A stretch of DNA of 64,000 bases from Mycolicibacterium aubagnense. Its GTDB lineage: Bacteria; Actinomycetota; Actinomycetes; Mycobacteriales; Mycobacteriaceae. Below are positions 18,282 to 27,988 of the stretch, in pieces. The notes below the pieces were generated by a model. It did no database searches. It was not told the DNA's origin and saw only the letters and a program-made list of their open reading frames with translations. Each line of letters opens with the position of its first letter. Within the stretch, counting starts at the first letter, position 1. The position numbers were made by a program, and so were the translations under genes. The stretch lies in assembly GCF_010730955.1 (NCBI RefSeq), contig NZ_AP022577.1, positions 5,146,001-5,210,000 of the forward strand, written 5' to 3'.

Positions 18282-18671
18282 GTGACTGTCATCCGGATTG
18301 TCGCCGCGGTGGTGGTCGACGAGCGTGGCTGGCTGCTCGTGGTCCGTAAGCGCGGGACGACGGCATTCATGCAGCCCGGCGGCAAGCTCGAGCCGGGGGA
18401 GTCGGCGGTCGATGCGCTGGCCCGTGAGGTCCGGGAGGAACTCGGGGTTGGGGTGACCGACGTGCGGGAGTTGGGTCACCACACCGCGATTGCGGCCAAC
18501 GAGCCCGGGCACACGGTTGATGCTGAACTGTTTTCCGTGCGGCTCGACGGCGTGCCGCAGATTGCCGCCGAGATCGAAGAGATGGCCTGGATCGATCCGC
18601 ACGCGCCCGGCGACATCGAGCTGGCGCCGCTGACCCGCGACACCGTGCTGGAGTTCGCCCGGGTCAGCTGA
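18282..18671 (+). CDS. Nudix hydrolase
   Basis: 129 residues. The Nudix box GX5EX7REUXEEXGU is complete: it runs GGKLEPGESAVDALA then REVREELGV (about residues 33-56), with the catalytic glutamates present. The family hydrolyses nucleoside diphosphates linked to other groups, often for house-cleaning (MutT-like); substrate not determinable here. GTG 18282 begins 7 bases after the preceding stop. The 3' end overlaps the convergent zur by 8 bases. Confidence 0.9.
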   Translation: MTVIRIVAAVVVDERGWLLVVRKRGTTAFMQPGGKLEPGESAVDALAREVREELGVGVTDVRELGHHTAIAANEPGHTVDAELFSVRLDGVPQIAAEIEEMAWIDPHAPGDIELAPLTRDTVLEFARVS

Positions 18672-19104
18672 CCGACGCGGATACGGTGCAGGCCGCACAC
18701 ACCCCGAAAATCTCGATGGTGTGGCTGACGTCGGAAAAGCCATGGGCCGCAGCGGTTTCGGTGGCCCAGGACTCGACCTCGGTGCCGGCCACCTCGACCG
18801 TCGCACCGCAGTGCCGGCACACCAGGTGATGGTGGTGGTGGGCCTGCGAGCAGCGCCGGTAGAGCGCTTCGCCGTTGTCGTTGCGCAGGCTGTCGACCTG
18901 GCCGGCCGCGGCCATCGACTGCAGGGTGCGGTACACGGTCGTCAGACCGATGCCTTCGCCGCGGCGGCGCAGTTCGTCGTGCAGCTCTTGCGCGGACCGG
19001 AACTCTTCGACATTGGTCAGCAGCGCGGCGATCGCGGTGCGCTGTTTGGTCGAGCGGGTGGGGGCGCTCATCGGCTGCTGGTTCGCTCGGCAAGCCTCGC
19101 TCAC
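18664..19104 (-). CDS. zur: Zinc uptake regulator Zur (FurB)
   Basis: 146 residues (135 from the internal ATG 19071, the start equivalent to M. tuberculosis FurB). Fur-family repressor that, with zinc, shuts off zinc uptake and alternative ribosomal-protein genes. It has a winged helix (FRSAQELHDELRRRGEGIGLTTVYRTLQ, described here in two parts: residues about 30-60), a five-histidine run before LVCRHCG, and a second CAAC pair: two CxxC motifs for structural zinc. GTG 19104 is favoured because GAGGAGG lies upstream inside smtB and GTG overlaps the smtB stop by 4 bases. Confidence 0.93.
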   Translation of the reverse strand: MSEACRANQQPMSAPTRSTKQRTAIAALLTNVEEFRSAQELHDELRRRGEGIGLTTVYRTLQSMAAAGQVDSLRNDNGEALYRRCSQAHHHHHLVCRHCGATVEVAGTEVESWATETAAAHGFSDVSHTIEIFGVCAACTVSASVS

Positions 19105-19457
19105 GGCCGGTCCTCCTCGGCGTGGGCGATGGCGTCGACGACGATGTGCGTGAGGTGATGGTCGACCAGGCGGTACATCACCTCACGGCCGACACGGTCG
19201 CCGGCGACGACGCCGGCCGACTTGAGGATGCGCAGGTGCTGACTGACCAGCGGCTGCGGCACGCTCAGGGCGTCGACGAGTTCGTGCACGCAGCGCTTCG
19301 ACTCCTGCAGTTGCAGCACGATCGCGATGCGAATGGGGGCGGCCAGGGCGCGCAGCAGGTCGCCGGCGGCGTCGAGCGTCTCCCGCGGTGGGGGCGACGG
19401 GAACGGCGCACCGCTGTGCTGGTGGTCGAGCTCGTCATGCGTGGTGGTGGGTGACAA
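19101..19457 (-). CDS. smtB: ArsR/SmtB-family zinc-responsive repressor
   Basis: 118 residues. Winged-helix ArsR-family repressor that loses DNA binding when zinc is bound. HTH region: CVHELVDALSVPQPLVSQHL. The alpha-5 metal site is visible as D-x-H ... H-x-x-E in VDHHLTHIVVDAIAHAEED. TTG 19457 has GGGAG upstream. Co-transcribed with zur by a GTGA overlap. In mycobacteria SmtB represses the smtB-zur operon when zinc is scarce; two palindromes upstream fit such control. Confidence 0.92.
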   Translation of the reverse strand: MSPTTTHDELDHQHSGAPFPSPPPRETLDAAGDLLRALAAPIRIAIVLQLQESKRCVHELVDALSVPQPLVSQHLRILKSAGVVAGDRVGREVMYRLVDHHLTHIVVDAIAHAEEDRP

Positions 19458-19475
19458 CCAGGTACTCCCTGTTAT

Positions 19476-19490
19476 TGGAAACAGTTTTCA
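19476..19490. promoter_or_regulatory. Zur-box-like palindrome upstream of smtB-zur
   Basis: TGGAAAC-A-GTTTTCA is a 7-1-7 inverted repeat with one mismatch, resembling the mycobacterial Zur consensus as I recall it (TGAAAA ... TTTTCA). It lies 19 bases upstream of the smtB start, between promoter and gene. Zur binding is an inference. Confidence 0.45.
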
Positions 19491-19496
19491 TTTAGC

Positions 19497-19522
19497 TTTC
19501 CATGCGTGGACACGCATGTCAA
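19497..19522. promoter_or_regulatory. 12-2-12 imperfect inverted repeat, probable SmtB operator
   Basis: Arms TTTCCATGCGTG (19497-19508) and CACGCATGTCAA (19511-19522) are separated by GA. The inner 8 bp on each side are perfect and 10 of 12 positions pair overall. A 12-2-12 imperfect inverted repeat is the classic operator architecture of the ArsR/SmtB family. It lies about 40 bases upstream of the smtB start, where autorepression would act. Confidence 0.65.
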
Positions 19523-19730
19523 AGGGTCTGTCGGCGCCGGCGGATACCGTCGTGGCATGACAGCACTGGAAGTCGTGGTCCGCGGGCCTGCCAGGGCGGC
19601 GGGCCCACCCCGGACCTGAGCCCCGACGACATCACGATCGGTGCCGCGGTGGATGCGAAATTCGTGGCCGAATAGCCCCCACTAGTCTGGACGGGTTGCA
19701 TCCGACCTGACACAGGAGTGCTCGAACATC

Positions 19731-21116
19731 GTGGCGTCCATCATCGACACCGTTGCCAACCTGGCCAAACGCCGGGGTCTCGTCTTCCAGTCGGGAGAAA
19801 TCTACGGCGGTACCAAGTCGGCGTGGGACTACGGGCCACTGGGCGTCGAGCTCAAGGAGAACATCAAGCGCCAGTGGTGGAAGTCCGTCATCACTTCCCG
19901 CGACGACGTCGTCGGCCTGGACAGCGCGATCATCCTGCCTCGCCAGGTGTGGGTGGCCTCGGGCCACGTCGCGGTGTTCAACGACCCGCTGGTCGAGTGC
20001 CTGAACTGTCACAAGCGGCACCGTCAGGACCACATGCAGGAGGCCTACGCCCTCAAGAAGGGTCTGGACGATCCTGATGCCGTGCCGATGGACGAAATCG
20101 TCTGCCCGGACTGTGGCACCAAGGGCCAATGGACCGAGCCGCGTGACTTCAACATGATGCTCAAGACCTACCTCGGCCCCATCGAGTCCGAGGAAGGCAT
20201 GCACTACCTGCGCCCGGAGACCGCGCAGGGCATCTTCGTGAACTTCGCGAACGTGGTGACCACCGCGCGCAAGAAGCCGCCGTTCGGCATCGGCCAGATC
20301 GGCAAGAGCTTCCGCAACGAGATCACGCCGGGCAACTTCATCTTCCGCACCCGGGAGTTCGAGCAGATGGAGATGGAGTTCTTCGTCGAACCGTCGACCG
20401 CGCCGGAGTGGCACAAGTACTGGATCGAGACCCGCTTCCAGTGGTACGTCGACCTCGGCATCAACCCGGAGAACCTGCGACTGTACGAACATCCGCTGGA
20501 GAAGCTGTCGCACTACAGCGCGGGCACGACCGACATCGAGTACAAGTTCGGCTTCGCCGGCAACCCGTGGGGTGAGCTGGAAGGCATCGCCAACCGCACC
20601 AACTTCGACCTGAGTACCCATGGCGAGCACTCGGGCGTCGACCTGTCGTTCTACGACCAGGGCACCGACACCCGGTTCGTGCCCTACGTCATCGAGCCCG
20701 CAGCCGGCCTGACCCGCTCGCTGATGGCGTTCCTGGTCGACTCGTACCACGAGGACGAGGCCCCCAACGCCAAGGGTGGCGTCGACAAGCGCACCGTGCT
20801 GAAGCTCGATCCGCGCCTGGCGCCCGTCAAGGCCGCGGTGCTGCCGCTGTCGCGAAACGCCGATCTGTCGCCGAAGGCCCGGGACCTGGCCGCCGAGCTG
20901 CGCAAGAACTGGAACGTCGAGTTCGACGACGCCGGCGCCATCGGCCGCCGCTACCGTCGCCAGGACGAGATCGGCACGCCGTACTGCATCACGGTCGACT
21001 TCGACTCGCTCGAGGATCACGCCGTGACCATCCGCGAGCGTGATGCCATGACCCAGGAGCGCGTCGCCATCGACGCCGTCAGCGACTACCTCGCGGTGCG
21101 CCTCAAGGGCTGCTGA
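19731..21116 (+). CDS. glyS: Glycyl-tRNA synthetase (single-chain class II)
   Basis: 461 residues. Class II aminoacyl-tRNA synthetase of the homodimeric bacterial/archaeal type. [20 protein letters not shown] at the N-terminus, a zinc-type CxxC pair (LNCHKR, CPDCG), motif 2 ([25 protein letters not shown] region, residues about 200-225) and a C-terminal anticodon-binding domain (VLPLSRN to VRLKGC) identify it. GTG 19731 with AGGAG 14-18 bases upstream and a TAGTCT -10-like hexamer. No T-box-like leader was noticed. Confidence 0.96.
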   Translation: MASIIDTVANLAKRRGLVFQSGEIYGGTKSAWDYGPLGVELKENIKRQWWKSVITSRDDVVGLDSAIILPRQVWVASGHVAVFNDPLVECLNCHKRHRQDHMQEAYALKKGLDDPDAVPMDEIVCPDCGTKGQWTEPRDFNMMLKTYLGPIESEEGMHYLRPETAQGIFVNFANVVTTARKKPPFGIGQIGKSFRNEITPGNFIFRTREFEQMEMEFFVEPSTAPEWHKYWIETRFQWYVDLGINPENLRLYEHPLEKLSHYSAGTTDIEYKFGFAGNPWGELEGIANRTNFDLSTHGEHSGVDLSFYDQGTDTRFVPYVIEPAAGLTRSLMAFLVDSYHEDEAPNAKGGVDKRTVLKLDPRLAPVKAAVLPLSRNADLSPKARDLAAELRKNWNVEFDDAGAIGRRYRRQDEIGTPYCITVDFDSLEDHAVTIRERDAMTQERVAIDAVSDYLAVRLKGC

Positions 21117-21227
21117 GTTCGTCTGCGCCTGACCCGAAATTGCCGCCGGGGACCTGCCGCGGGCTCGAATAGGCTTGTGAGCCATAGGGCCAAGGGGATG
21201 CAGGCCAAGGTGATGCAAGGGGGCGGC

Positions 21228-21752
21228 GTGGGGGTTCTCGGCGCATTTCTTTCGACTTGGGACGACGCGCGGGCGGCATTCGGGTCGGGCACACCGGTTG
21301 GCGGTACCGAGTTCGACATGAGCACCCAGCTCCACGAACTGCGCGGCACCGTCCTGTCGGCGGCGCCAGGAGGGGAGTGGACGGGCACCGCGGCGGAGGC
21401 CTACGACAGCCGTAATCGCGAGCATGCCGGGACCATCGGCAGACTCGCCGAACTCGACCGGCGCATCGGTGCCGAGGTCGACCGGTCGGCAGCCGTGGTG
21501 ACGGCGGGCCGTCGTGATCTCGACTCCGTCAAGCAGTGGGTTATCGATGCCGCCGCCAGCGTGCCGCCCACCCCTGCGGGTGACCGTGCACTGCTTCCCG
21601 TGGTGGCCAAGGGGACGGCGGAGATCGCCGAGATCATCACTCGGTCCAATGCGGATATGGACGCCATCGCGGCGCGCATCCGGTCGATCGGCAGTGGCTA
21701 CGACGACCTCACCGGGTCGTGTCCCTGTACACCACCTGAGCCGGATTGCTGA
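21228..21752 (+). CDS. WXG100/Esp-like helical protein, possible type VII substrate
   Basis: 174 residues, mostly amphipathic helix. GEWTGTAAEAYDSRN resembles the W-x-G-x-A turn of WXG100/EspA-type proteins, with long helices either side (LHELRGTVLSAA; HAGTIGRLAELDRRI). The C-terminus GSCPCTPPEPDC has three cysteines, uncommon for this class. GTG 21228 is chosen: AAGGGGG lies 4 bases upstream, while the longer start at 21177 would precede the transcript start implied by a TAGGCT -10 at 21170-21175. ATG 21213 is also possible. Function unknown; no ESX gene adjacent. Confidence 0.6.
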   Translation: MGVLGAFLSTWDDARAAFGSGTPVGGTEFDMSTQLHELRGTVLSAAPGGEWTGTAAEAYDSRNREHAGTIGRLAELDRRIGAEVDRSAAVVTAGRRDLDSVKQWVIDAAASVPPTPAGDRALLPVVAKGTAEIAEIITRSNADMDAIAARIRSIGSGYDDLTGSCPCTPPEPDC

Positions 21753-21808
21753 GCAGTTTGTTAGCACCCGCCGCCGATCCCGTTGGGCTTTCGGTATAGC
21801 GTGCCGGT

Positions 21809-22648
21809 ATGACGCGAGTTGCGGTGATCACCGGCGGCGCCGGCGGCATGGGTGTGGCGACGGCCAAAATCGTCGGACAGGACCACTCGGTGGTGCTGGC
21901 CGACGTACGACAGGACCGCCTCGATGCGGCGGCGGCCGAACTGGCCGGCCTCGGCATTGCGGCAACTCCCGTGAATGCCGATGTCACCGACCGCGCCGCA
22001 GTGGACCAATTGTTCTCGACTGCAACAGGTCTCGGCCCTGTCGTCTCGGTGATCCACACCGCCGGCGTGAGCCCGAGCATGGGCTCGGCGGACTACGTGA
22101 CGCGCACCAACGCGGTTGGCACCGTGAACGTCAACGAGGCGTTTTACGACGTCGCCCGCGAAGGCGCGGCGATCGTCAACGTCGCGTCGATGGCGGCGCA
22201 TCTGTTGCCCGACGGGATCGCCCCGACGGCGAAGTTTCCGCTGGCGCTCACCGACGTCGACGCATTCCTGGCCGAGATGGTGGCCGCCTGCGCGTTCGCG
22301 CCTGAGGAACTGCGCTCGGGAATGGCCTACGGCGTGAGCAAGAACTTCGTCAAGTGGTACAGCAGTGCGCAGGCCGAGCGCTTCAACGCCAGGGGATTGC
22401 GCATCGTCTCGGTGTCCCCGGGTTCGGTCGACACGGAGATGGGGCTGCTGGAGGCGGATGCCGGTGCCGGCGCGATGGTCATGAACGCCGCGGTCCCGCG
22501 TTGGGGCAAGGCCGAAGAGATGGCCGCGCTCTTCGCATTCTGTGCCAGTGACAAGGCCGGATATCTCACGGGCACCGACATCCTCAACGACGGTGGTGTC
22601 GTCGCGTCGATACGCGAACGCGCCCGCGTCGCGGCTGCCCAGGGCTAG
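21809..22648 (+). CDS. Short-chain dehydrogenase/reductase
   Basis: 279 residues, classical SDR. N-terminal NAD(P)-binding TGGAGGMG (about residues 8-15), followed by an Asp at the end of strand 2 (VVLADVRQDR) that suggests NAD(H) preference. Catalytic YxxxK in MAYGVSKNF (about residue 175). GSVDTEMG and the terminal LTGTDILNDGG are usual SDR features. Substrate unknown. The 3' end overlaps the convergent TPM gene by 4 bases. Confidence 0.9.
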   Translation: MTRVAVITGGAGGMGVATAKIVGQDHSVVLADVRQDRLDAAAAELAGLGIAATPVNADVTDRAAVDQLFSTATGLGPVVSVIHTAGVSPSMGSADYVTRTNAVGTVNVNEAFYDVAREGAAIVNVASMAAHLLPDGIAPTAKFPLALTDVDAFLAEMVAACAFAPEELRSGMAYGVSKNFVKWYSSAQAERFNARGLRIVSVSPGSVDTEMGLLEADAGAGAMVMNAAVPRWGKAEEMAALFAFCASDKAGYLTGTDILNDGGVVASIRERARVAAAQG

Positions 22649-24609
22649 AAGCGGCCGCCACCTCCGGAGAAACCGCCACCGGATCCGCCGAAAGTCGTTG
22701 AGTTCCAACCGCCACCGTGGCTCCCACCGCCGCCCCGGTTGCGCCCGCCGCCGCGGATCATGCCCGACAGCAGACCGCCGATGATGATGCCGCCGAGGTC
22801 GGCGCCGGTACTCGCACCGGACTGCGCGTAGGCCTGGCGCGCGGCGCGGACGTCGTCGTCGGCGAGCAATTGGGCCTGCGCGGCAAGGGTATCCGCGACA
22901 TTGGCCTGCTCGATGGCGGCCGGCACATCGGTGGCCTGCAGCGACTGCGCCGCGCCCAGACGGCGCTGGGCCTCGGCCAGCCGGGTGCGGGCTTCTGAAC
23001 CGACGCTGCCACGGCGGGTGTCGATGAAATCCGAGACGCCGCGTACGCGGGACTGCGCCGCCAGCAGCGCCTGATCGAACGACTGCCGGAGCCGACTGAG
23101 GGCAGCGGTCTCCTCGGCGATGGTGGCGAGCAGCTTGTCCAGCTGCGAGTCGGCGGCGCTCAGTTGCGTGAAGGCGCTCAGCGGGTCGGTTGCGCCCGTC
23201 GCCCGCGCGTTGGAAACCGCCTGCACCGCAGCGGAACGCGCTGCCGTCAACTCGGCGTGGTGGGCTCCGGGCGGGATCGCCTCCGCAGCCGTGATGCCCT
23301 GCTGGATGTCGGTGATCGCGGCGGGCAGCGCGCTGGTCGCGTGGGTGATGTCGTCCGCGGCGCTGTCGACTGCATCCAGCATCCGCTGCGCCTGTCCCAG
23401 CGCCGACTCGGCGGCGTGGATCGCATTGACCAGGGCGGCCTGACTGTCGCCGGGCTTGGTGACCAAGCCGCGGGCGGTGGTGATGTTCTGGTCAGCGAAA
23501 CGCAATCGATCCCGCGCGTCGTCCACATTGCCGGCCACCGACGTCAGGGCGGTCGGCCCGAACTGACCGTGCAACCCGGTCAAGGTCTGCTGCGCGGGCT
23601 CGACGCGCGCCGTGAGAACGACCAGCTGCTGGGTCAGGGCGTCCAACCGGGTCGGGGCGTTGATCACCAGATCGCGCAGCTGATGGAACGCCGTGCGCTG
23701 GTTCTCCAGTTCCTTGTCGGCACGGGCTGCCGCGACGACGACCTGGGTCAGCAGGTCGCGCCGCTGCTGCGGAGTCTCGGGCACTGCGTCGTCGAGGGTT
23801 TGACGCACGCTGAAGGCCTGTGCCATGGCGCTTTTCGCGTTCTGGACCGCTGTGGTGAAGGGTGCGGTGTCGCGCTCGCCGAACTCGCCGACCGCCAGGG
23901 CCAGCTCATTGTCACTGGTGCGTACCGCGTTGTCGACCTCGACGAGGATCGACTTGGACAGGTCCTCCAAGGTCTCCAGCGACATCTTCGCGAGGGCTTT
24001 CGCATCGGTGGCGTCGACCTGCTGCGCGGCGTTCAGATCGGCCTGCCGGCGCTGCTGACGCCGACGCCGGACCCACCAGAGCAATCCGGCCAATGCGACG
24101 CCGATCGCCGCCAGCGCGGCGATCAACCCAACCCAGTTGAACGGTGGAGTCGGCGCCCGAAGGCCGTCGGCCGCGGCGACGGCGGCGCCGGCCCAGTCGC
24201 CGTCGTGCAGCTTCGGTTCGACCGTATCGCGGCGCAATTTGTCGACGTCCACGTGACCCGCGCCTGCCTTCGGGACCAGGAGCGCATAGGCCCGATCCTC
24301 GATCGCCACCGCGAGGATGGCGTCATGGTCGCCGAGAAAGCTTTGGCGCCAGGTGTTTTCCGCCCAGTCGCGGGGATTCGCCCCGGAGAAGGTATCGACG
24401 TAGACCACCCACAGCCGGGTGCCCCGCTTGTCGTACAGCTGTTGCACCGCGCCGGAGACCTCGCTGCGTTGCTGCGAGTTCAGTGCACCGGCCTTGTCGG
24501 TGACGTAGTCCGGCAGCCGCATGGGCGGCTCGGCGGACACGGCCGGGGCCACCAGCGTCCCCACCATCAGGACCGAGACCATCAGCCAGAGCAGCCGCAT
24601 GATGCGCAT
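22645..24609 (-). CDS. TPM-domain membrane protein (Rv2345-type)
   Basis: 654 residues. Signal peptide (first ~25, ending VSAEPP), then a TPM domain (about 25-150: [24 protein letters not shown]). A transmembrane helix follows ([22 protein letters not shown], positions about 170-190), then a long Ala/Leu/Gln-rich coiled-coil region (200-580) and a Gly/Ser-rich C-terminal tail with GGG repeats. Matches Rv2345 in layout and position (660 aa). TPM proteins are often envelope-associated; biochemical role uncertain. ATG 24609 rather than the longer frame, which reaches into dgt. Confidence 0.88.
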   Translation of the reverse strand: MRIMRLLWLMVSVLMVGTLVAPAVSAEPPMRLPDYVTDKAGALNSQQRSEVSGAVQQLYDKRGTRLWVVYVDTFSGANPRDWAENTWRQSFLGDHDAILAVAIEDRAYALLVPKAGAGHVDVDKLRRDTVEPKLHDGDWAGAAVAAADGLRAPTPPFNWVGLIAALAAIGVALAGLLWWVRRRRQQRRQADLNAAQQVDATDAKALAKMSLETLEDLSKSILVEVDNAVRTSDNELALAVGEFGERDTAPFTTAVQNAKSAMAQAFSVRQTLDDAVPETPQQRRDLLTQVVVAAARADKELENQRTAFHQLRDLVINAPTRLDALTQQLVVLTARVEPAQQTLTGLHGQFGPTALTSVAGNVDDARDRLRFADQNITTARGLVTKPGDSQAALVNAIHAAESALGQAQRMLDAVDSAADDITHATSALPAAITDIQQGITAAEAIPPGAHHAELTAARSAAVQAVSNARATGATDPLSAFTQLSAADSQLDKLLATIAEETAALSRLRQSFDQALLAAQSRVRGVSDFIDTRRGSVGSEARTRLAEAQRRLGAAQSLQATDVPAAIEQANVADTLAAQAQLLADDDVRAARQAYAQSGASTGADLGGIIIGGLLSGMIRGGGRNRGGGGSHGGGWNSTTFGGSGGGFSGGGGRF

Positions 24610-24672
24610 GCCGCCCAATGTAGTGACAGGGTATGTGGTAGCCGGGTGCGCCCGGGCTGGCAGACTTCGGCC

Positions 24673-25941
24673 GTGGGCATCGCAAGCGACGGATACAGCG
24701 ACTTCGACCGGCAGCGGCTGGTCGAAGAGGGCGTCAAGAGCGCTGCGCTGCCCGGCACTGATTCCGGGCACCGCACGGATTTCGCGCGTGACCGGGCCCG
24801 CGTGCTGCACAGCGCGGCATTGCGCCGGCTAGCCGACAAGACGCAGGTCGTCGGGCCCCGCCAGGGTGAGACCCCGCGGACGCGGCTCACCCATTCCCTC
24901 GAAGTGGCCCAGATCGGACGCCACATGGCCGTGGGGCTGGGCTGTGACGCCGACCTGGTGGACCTGGCCGGTCTGGCCCATGACATCGGCCACCCGCCCT
25001 ACGGACACAACGGCGAACGCGCGCTCGACGAGATCGCCAAGCCGTTCGGCGGGTTCGAGGGCAACGCCCAGAATTTCCGGATCCTGACCCGGCTGGAACC
25101 GAAAATGCTTGACAGCGAAGGTCGTTCGGCCGGGCTGAATCTGACCCGGGCGGCGCTGGACGCCGTCATCAAGTACCCGTGGTTCCGCGAGGGGCGCGTC
25201 AAGTTCGGTTTCTACGACGACGACGCGGCCGCCGCAGCCTGGGTGCGCGAGGGGGCCCCGGACGAGCGGTTGTGCCTGGAAGCCCAGGTCATGGACTGGG
25301 CCGACGATGTCGCGTACTCGGTTCACGACGTCGAGGACGGCATCATCTCCGGCCGTATCGATCTACGCGTCCTCGCCGACGCGGACGCCGCCGACACGCT
25401 GGCGCGCCTCGGTGCGCGGTCCCATCCGACGGTTACGCACGACGACATGCTGGCGGCGGCGGCACGGTTGTCGCAGCTGCCGGTGGTCGCCGGCGTCGGT
25501 AAGTACGACGGCTCGGTCGCGACATCGGTGGCGCTCAAGCAGCTCACCAGTGAGCTGGTCGGGCGATTCGCCAACGCGGCGGTCACCGAGACCAAGAAGC
25601 AGTCGGGGCGCGCGACCATGCGCCGTTTCGAGGCCGAGCTCGCAGTGCCGGACCTGGTCCGTGCCGAGGTGGCGGTGCTCAAGATGCTGGCGCTGCAGTT
25701 CATCATGTCCGACCACCAGCACCTGCAGATTCAGGCCGACCAGCGCACCATGGTCCGCGAGGTCGCGCTGTCACTCTGGGGGCAGGCCCCGGCGAGCCTC
25801 GACCCGCAGTTCGCCGCCGAGTTCGCCCTCGCGGACGACGACGGCGCCCGGCTGCGGGTGGTTGTCGACCAGATCGCCTCGTACACCGAGACGCGGCTGG
25901 AACGCGTCCACGAGGCGCGCTCGCCGCGCCCCTTGGATTAG
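24673..25941 (+). CDS. dgt: Deoxyguanosinetriphosphate triphosphohydrolase-like protein (Dgt)
   Basis: 422 residues. HD-domain phosphohydrolase that splits dGTP into deoxyguanosine and triphosphate. HD metal site: [12 protein letters not shown] and [13 protein letters not shown] (about residues 70-125), then [15 protein letters not shown]. Length fits the family (431 aa in M. tuberculosis). GTG 24673 is preceded by CAGACT at 6 bases, possibly a leaderless start. The open frame extends back to 23164 only because it runs antisense through the TPM gene. dnaG follows after 62 bases. Confidence 0.93.
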   Translation: MGIASDGYSDFDRQRLVEEGVKSAALPGTDSGHRTDFARDRARVLHSAALRRLADKTQVVGPRQGETPRTRLTHSLEVAQIGRHMAVGLGCDADLVDLAGLAHDIGHPPYGHNGERALDEIAKPFGGFEGNAQNFRILTRLEPKMLDSEGRSAGLNLTRAALDAVIKYPWFREGRVKFGFYDDDAAAAAWVREGAPDERLCLEAQVMDWADDVAYSVHDVEDGIISGRIDLRVLADADAADTLARLGARSHPTVTHDDMLAAAARLSQLPVVAGVGKYDGSVATSVALKQLTSELVGRFANAAVTETKKQSGRATMRRFEAELAVPDLVRAEVAVLKMLALQFIMSDHQHLQIQADQRTMVREVALSLWGQAPASLDPQFAAEFALADDDGARLRVVVDQIASYTETRLERVHEARSPRPLD

Positions 25942-26003
25942 CGGGCAACGTACCGAGGCCAAACCCGCTCAACCGCCGGAAAAGCGCCGCCTACACTGGG
26001 CGC

Positions 26004-27896
26004 GTGGCCGGCCGGATTCCTGATCGCGATATCGCGGCCATTCGTGAACGCACCCGCATCGAGGACATCGTCGGCGAGCACGTGCAGCTGCGGCGCGCGG
26101 GTGCCGACTCGCTCAAAGGCCTGTGCCCGTTCCACGACGAGAAGTCCCCGTCGTTCCACGTGCGGCCCAACCACGGCCAGTTCCACTGCTTCGGTTGCGG
26201 TGAGGGCGGTGATGTCTACGCGTTTGTGCAGAAGATCGAGCACGTCACCTTCGTCGAGGCCGTCGAATTGCTTGCCGACCGGCTGAGTTTCACCATCAGC
26301 TACGAGGGGTCGTCGACCACCAATGTGCAGCGGGACAAAGGCAGCCGCAGCCGCCTGTTGGCCGCCAATGCCGCCGCGCAGGAGTTCTATGCCGAGGCGT
26401 TGCAGTCGGCGGAGGCCGCCGCCGCCCGCCAGTACCTGATCGAGCGGAACTTCGACGCCGAAGCGGCCAAGCGTTTCGGCTGCGGGTTCGCGCCGTCGGG
26501 CTGGGACACCCTGACAAAGCACTTGCTGCGCAAGGGATTCACCTTCAAGGAACTGGAGGCGGCCGGGCTGTCGCGGGAAGGACGTCGCGGCCCGATGGAC
26601 CGCTTTCACCGGCGGCTGCTCTGGCCCATCCGGGGCGCGACGAGCGAGGTGATCGGGTTCGGCGCCCGGCGCCTGTTCGATGACGACCAGATGGAAGCCA
26701 AGTACGTCAACACGCCGGAGACGGTGTTGTACAAGAAATCCAACGTGCTGTTCGGCCTCGACCTGGCCAAACGTGACATCGCCAAGGGGCATCAGGCCGT
26801 CGTCGTCGAGGGCTACACCGACGTCATGGCCATGCACCTGGCCGGCGTGACCACCGCGGTCGCGTCCTGCGGCACCGCATTCGGCGACGAGCACCTGTCG
26901 ATGTTGCGGCGATTGATGATGGACGACAACTTCTTTCGTGGTGAGCTGATCTACGTTTTCGACGGGGATGCCGCCGGACGCGCCGCTGCCGTGAAAGCCT
27001 TTGAGGGCGAACAGAATCTGACGGGGCAGTCGTTCGTCGCGGTGGCCTCAGACGGCATGGACCCGTGCGATCTGCGGCTCAAGGCCGGAGACAGTGCGCT
27101 GCGGGACCTGGTGGCGCGTCGAACACCGTTGTTCGAGTTCGTCATTCGCACCGCGCTCGAAGAGCACGACCTGGACAGCGCTGAGGGTCGGGTGGCGGCG
27201 CTGCGCCGGTGTGTGCCGCTCGCGGCCCGGATCAAGGACCCCACCCTGCGTGACGAGTACGCCCGTCAGCTGGCCGGATGGGTCGGTTGGGACGACGTGG
27301 CGCAGGTGATCGCGCGGGTGCGTGAGACGGCCAAGTCGGGTCCGGCGACGTCGAAGCGCGACGCTCGGCGACCCTCGGCACCGTCGGCCCCGGCGGCCAC
27401 GACGGTGGGACGTCCGAACCCGAAGGATCCGACCCTGTGGCCGCAGCGGGAGGCACTCAAGTCGGCGCTGCAGCATCCGGCGATGGCCGGCCCGGTGTTC
27501 GACGGGTTGCCCGTCGACAGTTTCACCCATCCCGGGTACGCGGCAGTCCGGCAGGCGATCACCGCCGCGGGCGGCACGGCCTCGGGGCTGGGCGGCGCGG
27601 AATGGATCGAGGCCGTGCGCGAGGCAGAACCGGCCGCGGTGAGCCTGATCACCGAACTATCGGTCGAGGCGTTCCAGGTGGAAGAGGACAGGCTGCCGCG
27701 GTACATCGCGAGCGTGCTGGCCCGGCTGCAAGAGGTCTGGGTGGGCCGCGAGATCGCGGAATTGAAGTCGAAGCTGCAGCGCATGTCGCCGGTGGAGCAG
27801 AGCACCGAGTACCACGCCCTGTTCGGCGATCTGGTCGCCATGGAGCAGTACCGGCGCAGTCTGCTGCAGCAGGCGAGCGGCGACGATCTCAGCTGA
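26004..27896 (+). CDS. dnaG: DNA primase DnaG
   Basis: 630 residues. Makes RNA primers at the replication fork. N-terminal zinc finger C-x2-H-x17-C-x2-C is visible (CPFHDEKSPSFHV ... FHCFGCGEGGD). The TOPRIM catalytic core includes VVVEGYTDVMAMH and VFDGDAAGR. A C-terminal DnaB-interaction domain follows. TACACT at 25992-25997 followed by 6 bases and GTG 26004 is the pattern of a leaderless mycobacterial transcript. Confidence 0.96.
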   Translation: MAGRIPDRDIAAIRERTRIEDIVGEHVQLRRAGADSLKGLCPFHDEKSPSFHVRPNHGQFHCFGCGEGGDVYAFVQKIEHVTFVEAVELLADRLSFTISYEGSSTTNVQRDKGSRSRLLAANAAAQEFYAEALQSAEAAAARQYLIERNFDAEAAKRFGCGFAPSGWDTLTKHLLRKGFTFKELEAAGLSREGRRGPMDRFHRRLLWPIRGATSEVIGFGARRLFDDDQMEAKYVNTPETVLYKKSNVLFGLDLAKRDIAKGHQAVVVEGYTDVMAMHLAGVTTAVASCGTAFGDEHLSMLRRLMMDDNFFRGELIYVFDGDAAGRAAAVKAFEGEQNLTGQSFVAVASDGMDPCDLRLKAGDSALRDLVARRTPLFEFVIRTALEEHDLDSAEGRVAALRRCVPLAARIKDPTLRDEYARQLAGWVGWDDVAQVIARVRETAKSGPATSKRDARRPSAPSAPAATTVGRPNPKDPTLWPQREALKSALQHPAMAGPVFDGLPVDSFTHPGYAAVRQAITAAGGTASGLGGAEWIEAVREAEPAAVSLITELSVEAFQVEEDRLPRYIASVLARLQEVWVGREIAELKSKLQRMSPVEQSTEYHALFGDLVAMEQYRRSLLQQASGDDLS

Positions 27897-27988
27897 GACT
27901 TTCGGTCTGCTGTAACACGCTGCTGTAACACGCGGAACCACCGTGCGCGATATGGTGGGGCAGAACCGACCGTAGGGGAGAGCTCACC

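Noticed and set aside
19676..19730. T-box leader before glyS
   Set aside because: Gap too short and no specifier or terminator stems seen.
19632..21767. 711-codon minus-strand open frame opposite glyS
   Set aside because: Antisense shadow; high GC leaves few stops. glyS is unmistakable on the other strand.
23164..24672. 500-codon open extension upstream of dgt
   Set aside because: It runs antisense through the TPM-domain gene, reads as low-complexity Arg/Gly sequence, and Dgt family length fits the GTG at 24673.
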